Shown: piece after piece, positions 56,633 through 64,000 of the stretch | Layout of the letters: each line of letters opens with the position of its first letter | Numbering within the stretch: position 1 is the stretch's first letter | Assembly: GCA_036245805.1 (NCBI GenBank) | Contig: BTRK01000003.1 | Span: 29,212,215-29,276,214, forward strand | DNA: 64,000 nt | Direction of reading: 5' to 3' | From: Pristionchus mayeri | Lineage: Eukaryota > Nematoda > Chromadorea > Rhabditida > Neodiplogasteridae | Made by a program: the position numbers and the translations under genes | The notes under the pieces: model-generated | Database searches by the model: none | Told to the model about the DNA's origin: nothing | What the model saw: the letters and a program-made list of their open reading frames with translations, nothing else

Positions 56633-57555
56633 CTGAAAATATGTCCGCGTTCATATTTTTATTTTGCACACCCATCTTGTTATTAATTTTATTTTGTCAA
56701 TGATCACAAACCAGCAGTTATGTTAAAGGAGGAGTAAATGCAAACGCGCGCCCGGTTGGAATATGTTTCACCTAGGGACGCACTCTCTTCAAGTCGCGTG
56801 CTATCTCGCCCCCTTCCCTGAGCTTTCCCTGATCTGGCTCCCAGCCAAGTAGCTATAACTCGGTTCGGAATGGAGATATCAATGTGAAAATTTCGGAGCT
56901 TCTTATCGCTGTGGAGCTCTAGGCCGTCATATGATAGCTTCAAAAATTGAATTTTGAGTTTGCTCAATTTTGAATTTTGAGTTTAATTGAAATTTACAAA
57001 AGTGTCGCGTTTTAGTGGTCACTCACGACCAAAAATCCAGAATTTATGCTAGAAAATCTTCCTGCGGCGCTTATAAGCGAAATACACTCGCGAATGAAGA
57101 ATAAATGAAAATCGTAAGTGGGATAAGAAATAAATTGAAACTTGCATAGTTTGACGTTGCTGATCGCGGCATCTCGAGGCACGGTTTTCTTAAAATACTT
57201 TTGATTATTTGTAAAGTATCTGAATTACGACTTTTTGTGAGTTTGTTAATTTACGGAAATTTTGTTTGGAGCGATGCTCACTCTATTTTTATTGAGATAC
57301 AATTCTTTAATTCAATTTATATTTGTAGTATCGATCACAAGTATTCGTTCAAAAATTCAAGCTTCTAAAATTGATGAACCACAGTTCAATTTTGTTGATG
57401 GCCTATAAGTGTTCTCCCTCGAGCCCCAGTCTCGAACACGGGATGTACCTTTTTACCGATTTTATTTGTAGATATGAAATTCATGACGGAACGATGTGCG
57501 CATTGAGTTCTTATCAAAATTGCACGATCATGCATAGTGATGACGGACCCCACGA
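56633..57555. other. Upstream of the receptor gene, 5' exon candidate
   Basis: A minus-strand open frame from about 56967 to 56712 ends YSSFNITAG at a GTTTGT donor whose phase fits the exon at 56632, so it may be the preceding exon. No convincing acceptor or signal peptide is visible. From 56970 to 57555 there is AT-rich sequence without a gene. Confidence 0.35.
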
Positions 57556-58930
57556 ACTTCCGGTAATGATCATGACCTGCGCATATGCTCCCTGAACGGC
57601 CGCACCATCTCCTCGGATGCATCGTTCACCACGCTGGAGTACTCGTTGGAAGGGATTAGACACGACTCTATCTGCCTATAGGAGACCAAGGCAGTGATGA
57701 TCATCGAGCTAAGTCTTTGTGACAGTGCCATACCATCCATTTCTGATCCAACACCGCCTCGTTCACTCCATCCTCTCGTTTACTATCCACTCCTATCGCC
57801 TCTCCATCTCCGCCTGCAAATCAACTGCATTTCCATCTCGATACTCTCCATCAACACCCCGACCTCGTCAACCAAAATAGATGAGCGGGAGGCGTTCTTC
57901 GATGAAGTGGTCGCAGTCCACAACGGAGTGAAGTATCGGCGGAGACACCAAAATTCGCGCGCTGAGAGATGGAAACTTCCGCACTGGTTCATTCCACACT
58001 AACCCTGACGGAGACCTCGACGACCATCTCAGGGACTTCCTCTCGCGCACTCGTTCCTTCGACGGGAATTCCTTCTATGAGAAGAAGTTGAGTGACCGCT
58101 GGACATGGGAGCCGCATGGGAGAGGGGCGACCCGACACGAAACTGCAAGTCAGTGCACAAGACTGTAGAAGTGTATAAATGGATGTTGCAAGACGTGAGC
58201 ACAGTTTAGGGATCTCCTGACGAACCACTGCCTCCTCTGTGTACGAATTAGATTGCATATCCACATCGAAAAGTACTGGAGGTACACTCTCTACGAGCCT
58301 CTTCCAGTCAGCGATCAAGAAGTACGACTGGAGAAGCGATCCCTTCCCTTCCAAGTAGATACTATGACTTGATATGTGCAGGTATGAAGGGGTGCGCCCA
58401 TCGAACGGATGTGCTTTCACACCCCTTGTCTCTCAGAAAATCCCGTTTCTGGAGCGAGGCGCTGGACCCGACAAGGACGGCCTGCGAGAGGATCATTGCC
58501 CATAGGACGTGCCATGTATCAATCAAGGAAGACATCGAGAACTATCGAAGGAGAGTATTGCTGGAGGTTGCAGAGGAGAAAAAGTAGATCGAGAAGGCGA
58601 ATAAATCCCTCTTCAAGGGACGAATTATTATGGGCGCACTGTTAGACCGATCCAGACTGCCAATCAGAAGTCGTGCTGGTCTTGAAAAGCGAATGAAGGA
58701 GTTTTACACGAACTTCGCTGTCCCACTCCCCCTGCTGACGCTGAACTTCCCATCCTTTTACCCGATACCTCGACCGCCAGGAGTACCCCAGTCAGTGGAA
58801 GGGGTCGAACACAATCCTCATCCACGAGAAGGGACATCGAGCTGACCTCAACAACTTCCGGCTCATCGCTCTCTCTTTTCCATCTCATAAAAGCTCTTCA
58901 CGAAAGTGCTAGCCACTTGAATGCACAGTA
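57556..58930 (+). mobile_element. Decayed RTE-type LINE retrotransposon
   Basis: Broken plus-strand frames show RTE blocks in order. The endonuclease start is SLNGRTISSDASFTTLEYSL near 57590-57650, with ICL-stop-ETK in place of the family's LQETK. An inner endonuclease block (DFLSRTRSFDGNSFYEKKLS then RWTW) lies near 58035-58110. The start of the reverse transcriptase domain (ILIHEKGHRADLNNFRLIAL) is near 58815-58875. The sequence stops there and many stops interrupt it, so it is a truncated, inactive copy. It lies opposite the receptor gene. Confidence 0.75.
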
Positions 58931-61900
58931 CAGGGTGGCTGATAAATATTGCGTCCACCTTTTGAATAATATCTCGCAAACAAATAAAAGGATAATTATC
59001 ATATTGCGTTTAAATATATATTAGTACCGTGCAAAACAATTACTAGACGCAGGCTGAATGCTACCGACTGGCCTCTTAGCATGGAGGCTAAAAATTAGTC
59101 TACATTTTTACTCAATGCGCCGTTCACATTTTTCGATATATAACATGATCTCAATGTCCATCGAAATTGCAACCGAGGTGAATATGAAGAGTAACCTTTC
59201 CACTAAGTGATAATCTTGTCAAATGCGATATATGGTCTCTGAAAACAGAGAGAGATAAATTTGATGACTTTCAGTCACGCATATGCAAAAACTCACTTTT
59301 CGGAATTTCTTATTCTGAATGTTGATACCGCCGTATAATGTTGCATAGCTATTAACATAGTCGAGTTATGAAATATTGTTGCATCAAATTGAATGTAAAC
59401 GTTGAATTAATGGTAGAAGTAGGCACCTCAAAATATCGCTAAAAGCGGCGCTTCGCAGCATTTCGCAACTTATTCTGGTTCCGAATCAAACTCCTGTCGA
59501 TAGAGAGAATACATGCTCAGGAATACGAGTGATTAAAGATATCTTCCAATCTCCTCACAAATCTGCTTGAAAATTGAGCTTCACGATTTTTTTTCGCATC
59601 TCTCGCAGTATCAGAGCCTAGATTTCGATTCCACATGAGCATACGGATCATCATTCAACACAGCTGTGATGAAATAGAGATTTTCTGGATAAATTCTTCA
59701 ACAATGAAATTTAAATTTTTCTTTTATTTTATGCAGTGTATTTCAATAAATTATTTGTGTTTTTGTGTATAAAATAAAGAGTATTCATTCAAAAAAGAGA
59801 ATTATCGATGCACAAATTTAAATGTAAATTTATGTTCCCGCTTTGAGCTGTTCCCAACCAAGATGAGCCTTTTAACGGATCTCGTTTGGAAATTTTCCGG
59901 CTTCAAAAACAGGGTGTACTTCGTTGGATCTTGTTGAATTAAAAGTTAATTAGTCATTTCATAGCTTAGAAACATTCCATGGTTCAATAAAAATCAATGG
60001 ATATCTCGACCTCAAAGCAAAGACATGCTTCCTCAAGTTAATTTCCTGTTAGTTCCTCGACTTATCTGTCCATTTCCTGTAATTCTCTTAATTATTGCTG
60101 TCGAGATTGCAGATTCCCATACAGCTTATTTCGATTGGGGTTTTGTTTATGGTTAAGTTTGCTCTGCTCCCATGTTCTAATCTTCTGCTTTATTAGATCT
60201 TGGGGTTGATCTTTTGAAGGAAACGGACTACGAAGCGAACACGGAGTTCTTATTATCCATTTATTTGTTAAGCTTTGCCCTCGGTTTCACTCATGATATG
60301 TCTCCACATTGAATCCGCAGTCAAAAACGCCCTGTCTGACAGGGTTTTGAAGATGCTCGAAACAATTAAGTGTTAATCAAGCAATTACATGCTGATCTCT
60401 GGTATTTCCTTTTTCAGGCGAAGTAATCGGTTTTTCCTTGTGCTCGCTCTCCGTCCTCCAGCTTTGCACTCGGATTCACTGATCAGCTGTCTCCACTTCG
60501 TACCTGCAGTCAATGCACATGATGTCTGACAGAATTTTGAAGAGGCTCGAAGCTATTGAATGGTAATGAAGCAATTCATAGCTGATCCCTAGCATTTCCT
60601 TTCTCTCTTAGGCGAAGTAAAATTTGATCGCTCTCCGACCATTAGTTATCTCGACATCGATCAACTATTCTGCCTCAAACAACGGGGAATTCCGAGCCTT
60701 GAAGATTAGATCTTTTCGGAGCAGTTCATGCTAATTCCCAGCATCTTCCGTTCCATCTTTCGTTGTGTAACGCACAGTCGCTCCTTCTCAGAAGCTCATC
60801 GAAGCGCCCAATCTTCGCATCCGTAGAGTACCGTACTAGTCATGCAGCTCTTGAAGAGCCGAACGTGGAAAATAACCGAACGGAATCTCGAAAATTCTAA
60901 CCCACACAATGTATTTCTCGGATCAATTACCATGCAACTACCATGATTTTCGCTCTCAAACTGACTGCTGGAAGAGAGGAAGAAGTTTAAGAATTACGAG
61001 AAAAGTGGCTCGGGATTCTTTTCGCAGATTTCACTTAAAATTCGGCAAAATAAGATACGAACGCTTCAGGCACCATAATATTAATTTTGTATTTTCGATT
61101 TCGTATAAACTTCAGAGACAAAAAGTAATAATGAAGCAATTCCAAGCTGATCCCTAGTATTTCCTTTCTCTCTTAGGCGAAGTCAAATTTGATCGCTCTC
61201 CGACCATTAGTTATCTCGACCTCGATAAACTATTCTGCCTCAAACAAAGGGGAATTCCGAGCCTTGAAGATTAGATCTTTTCGCAGCGGAGCAGTTCAAG
61301 TGCTCTTGTGCTCATTCGCTGCTTATACAAAAGGCGTGGCACAAGGGTAGCCGATTGTCGATCATATCACTTTACTTCCACCTAATTATGTCATGATTTT
61401 TTCACACAATTGCCATATTGCGAACATTATTCTAAGAACAGTATACTTTATTCCACCACCAAGCTACTGATTTCAGATAGTGTTAAAGGTTGCAAACTCT
61501 CATCACATCCTCCTTGGAATTCTTCGTACCAACATGATCGGTATGATTTCGTCGAATATACTTTATTTTTAAATAAGCTCCTCAACATGACATTTCACGG
61601 TTGGTAGTTGGCAGAAATCTTGGCGTTCACGGAATAATTCAATCACAACTTCCACTAAACAGGGTTGTGAATTTTGATGCACATATGAATATTGCAACTT
61701 CATTTCGCGCTCTAGACCTCACGCCAAAAGACATATCCGTTATCGGCTAATGAATTTACAAGCAGTTCTAAAATGTTTCATTTCAGTTCATATCAGCAAA
61801 GCTTCAATATACGCCTCACAGTTCCTCCTGCTGATCACTCTCCAAAATAGGTTATTTTTTAAATATTGTCTCTCTGATGTATTCTTATCACACAAATATA

Positions 61901-62235
61901 AAAAAATTAAGAATCGATTTTCCGGGCGCTCCAAAATTTATCGCATTCGTTTAGAAATAATTATCAGAGAGTGGGGTGACATCTACTTCGAAGAAAGTGA
62001 AAAGCAAAATAAGGAGTGTACTCAATGTGATTTAGCAACTGTTCACTTGCAACGCCTGGTTGATGAGTGTGAGACTAAGATTTTATATAATAATTATTTA
62101 ATAATTATACGATAACGGGTTAATTTGTTTACGAGACTAACAGAGTGTTGATAAATATTTTATTGCGTCAATTTAATCCTCGCTTTCCTAAATTAAGTAG
62201 TATATTATCCATATTTCCTTTTGTTTATTATTAAT
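58931..62235. other. No gene assigned
   Basis: AT-rich sequence with a local family of imperfect repeats at 60270-60730 and 61130-61299. ORFs at 60909-61157 and 61750-62115 have no domain or splice support. Confidence 0.45.
60565..61299 (+). repeat. Local direct repeats of about 165 bp
   Basis: Positions 60565-60728 and 61130-61299 are near identical over AATGAAGCAATTC, GCGATCCCTAG-type and TTTGATCGCTCTCCGACCAT blocks through GAAGATTAGATCTTTTCG. Weaker copies of the first half lie upstream around 60270-60430 and 60460-60600. This indicates repeated local duplication. Confidence 0.75.
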
Positions 62236-62250
62236 AATTAAAACAAAATC

Positions 62251-64000
62251 TGTCTGTCTGTCTGTCTCTGTCTCTGTCTCTGTCTCTGTCTCTGTCTCTG
62301 TCTCTGTCTCTGTCTCTGTCTCTGTCTCTGTCTCTGTCTCTGTCTCTGTCTCTGTCTCTGTCTCTGTCTCTGTCTCTGTCTCTGTCTCTGTCTCTGTCTC
62401 TGTCTCTGTCTCTGTCTCTGTCTCTGTCTCTGTCTCTGTCTCTGTCTCTGTCTCTGTCTCTGTCTCTGTCTCTGTCTCTGTCTCTGTCTCTGTCTCTGTC
62501 TCTGTCTCTGTCTCTGTCTCTGTCTCTGTCTCTGTCTCTGTCTCTGTCTCTGTCTCTGTCTCTGTCTCTGTCTCTGTCTCTGTCTCTGTCTCTGTCTCTG
62601 TCTCTGTCTCTGTCTCTGTCTCTGTCTCTGTCTCTGTCTCTGTCTCTGTCTCTGTCTCTGTCTCTGTCTCTGTCTCTGTCTCTGTCTCTGTCTCTGTCTC
62701 TGTCTCTGTCTCTGTCTCTGTCTCTGTCTCTGTCTCTGTCTCTGTCTCTGTCTCTGTCTCTGTCTCTGTCTCTGTCTCTGTCTCTGTCTCTGTCTCTGTC
62801 TCTGTCTCTGTCTCTGTCTCTGTCTCTGTCTCTGTCTCTGTCTCTGTCTCTGTCTCTGTCTCTGTCTCTGTCTCTGTCTCTGTCTCTGTCTCTGTCTCTG
62901 TCTCTGTCTCTGTCTCTGTCTCTGTCTCTGTCTCTGTCTCTGTCTCTGTCTCTGTCTCTGTCTCTGTCTCTGTCTCTGTCTCTGTCTCTGTCTCTGTCTC
63001 TGTCTCTGTCTCTGTCTCTGTCTCTGTCTCTGTCTCTGTCTCTGTCTCTGTCTCTGTCTCTGTCTCTGTCTCTGTCTCTGTCTCTGTCTCTGTCTCTGTC
63101 TCTGTCTCTGTCTCTGTCTCTGTCTCTGTCTCTGTCTCTGTCTCTGTCTCTGTCTCTGTCTCTGTCTCTGTCTCTGTCTCTGTCTCTGTCTCTGTCTCTG
63201 TCTCTGTCTCTGTCTCTGTCTCTGTCTCTGTCTCTGTCTCTGTCTCTGTCTCTGTCTCTGTCTCTGTCTCTGTCTCTGTCTCTGTCTCTGTCTCTGTCTC
63301 TGTCTCTGTCTCTGTCTCTGTCTCTGTCTCTGTCTCTGTCTCTGTCTCTGTCTCTGTCTCTGTCTCTGTCTCTGTCTCTGTCTCTGTCTCTGTCTCTGTC
63401 TCTGTCTCTGTCTCTGTCTCTGTCTCTGTCTCTGTCTCTGTCTCTGTCTCTGTCTCTGTCTCTGTCTCTGTCTCTGTCTCTGTCTCTGTCTCTGTCTCTG
63501 TCTCTGTCTCTGTCTCTGTCTCTGTCTCTGTCTCTGTCTCTGTCTCTGTCTCTGTCTCTGTCTCTGTCTCTGTCTCTGTCTCTGTCTCTGTCTCTGTCTC
63601 TGTCTCTGTCTCTGTCTCTGTCTCTGTCTCTGTCTCTGTCTCTGTCTCTGTCTCTGTCTCTGTCTCTGTCTCTGTCTCTGTCTCTGTCTCTGTCTCTGTC
63701 TCTGTCTCTGTCTCTGTCTCTGTCTCTGTCTCTGTCTCTGTCTCTGTCTCTGTCTCTGTCTCTGTCTCTGTCTCTGTCTCTGTCTCTGTCTCTGTCTCTG
63801 TCTCTGTCTCTGTCTCTGTCTCTGTCTCTGTCTCTGTCTCTGTCTCTGTCTCTGTCTCTGTCTCTGTCTCTGTCTCTGTCTCTGTCTCTGTCTCTGTCTC
63901 TGTCTCTGTCTCTGTCTCTGTCTCTGTCTCTGTCTCTGTCTCTGTCTCTGTCTCTGTCTCTGTCTCTGTCTCTGTCTCTGTCTCTGTCTCTGTCTCTGTC
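62251..64000. repeat. (TGTCTC)n hexanucleotide array to the window end
   Basis: After four TCTG tetramers near 62251-62266, the hexamer TGTCTC repeats without a visible interruption to the end of the window, about 289 copies and at least 1.73 kb. It is not the nematode telomere repeat (TTAGGC). Confidence 0.97.

Noticed and set aside
62251..64000. Telomere
   Set aside because: The repeat is TGTCTC, not the nematode TTAGGC, and its start at 62251 shows no subtelomeric organisation.

Overview
This is a piece of a nematode nuclear genome. The evidence is many small exons (mostly 45-150 bp) separated by short introns ending in TTTCAG-type acceptors, start codons lying 1-6 bases after acceptor-like sequences (the pattern expected with spliced-leader trans-splicing), decayed mariner and RTE elements, and recognisable worm orthologues. 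The intron density and repeat load suggest a diplogastrid or other free-living rhabditid rather than Caenorhabditis; that placement is inference. All gene models were built by hand from splice sites, and reading phase was checked across every exon junction.

Layout. 1-7.4 kb holds repeats: a 1.57-kb fold-back element and one mariner nested inside another. 7.36-8.25 kb holds a diverged fragment of the cdt-1 3' end and a Pro/Ser/Thr-rich open region. 9.44-14.67 kb (+) is a complete Cdt1 replication-licensing gene of 17 exons, with a PIP-box degron at its N terminus and a 1.9-kb fold-back element filling one intron. 15.2-17.7 kb (-) holds a 35-residue secreted peptide gene with a Gly-Lys-Lys C terminus, then a complete dephospho-CoA kinase (DCAKD type). 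19.6-31.3 kb (-) is an AF10/ZFP-1 orthologue: a PHD-zinc knuckle-PHD module, a long Ala/Gln/Ser-rich middle, and an octapeptide-leucine zipper that in this family contacts DOT1L. Its 4.1-kb internal intron and the 5-kb region upstream are strongly purine/pyrimidine-skewed.

37-39.3 kb (-) is a secreted Cys-containing protein I do not recognise, with a tRNA-Glu(CTC) in one intron. 40.65-56.6 kb (-) is the most unusual gene: 44 phase-consistent exons for a Ser/Thr-rich mucin-like stalk, C-type-lectin-like, Sushi-like and EGF-like modules, seven hydrophobic segments and a charged tail of about 430 residues. One of its introns is 8.2 kb and consists almost entirely of a 134-bp minisatellite (about 59 copies) with higher-order duplication. 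57.5-58.9 kb is a decayed RTE-type LINE. The window ends in at least 1.7 kb of uninterrupted (TGTCTC)n.

The genes do not form one pathway. Chromatin (ZFP-1), replication licensing (CDT-1) and CoA synthesis (DCAKD) sit side by side. The two candidates for undescribed biology are the mucin-lectin-Sushi-EGF-7TM receptor and the small amidation-signal peptide.
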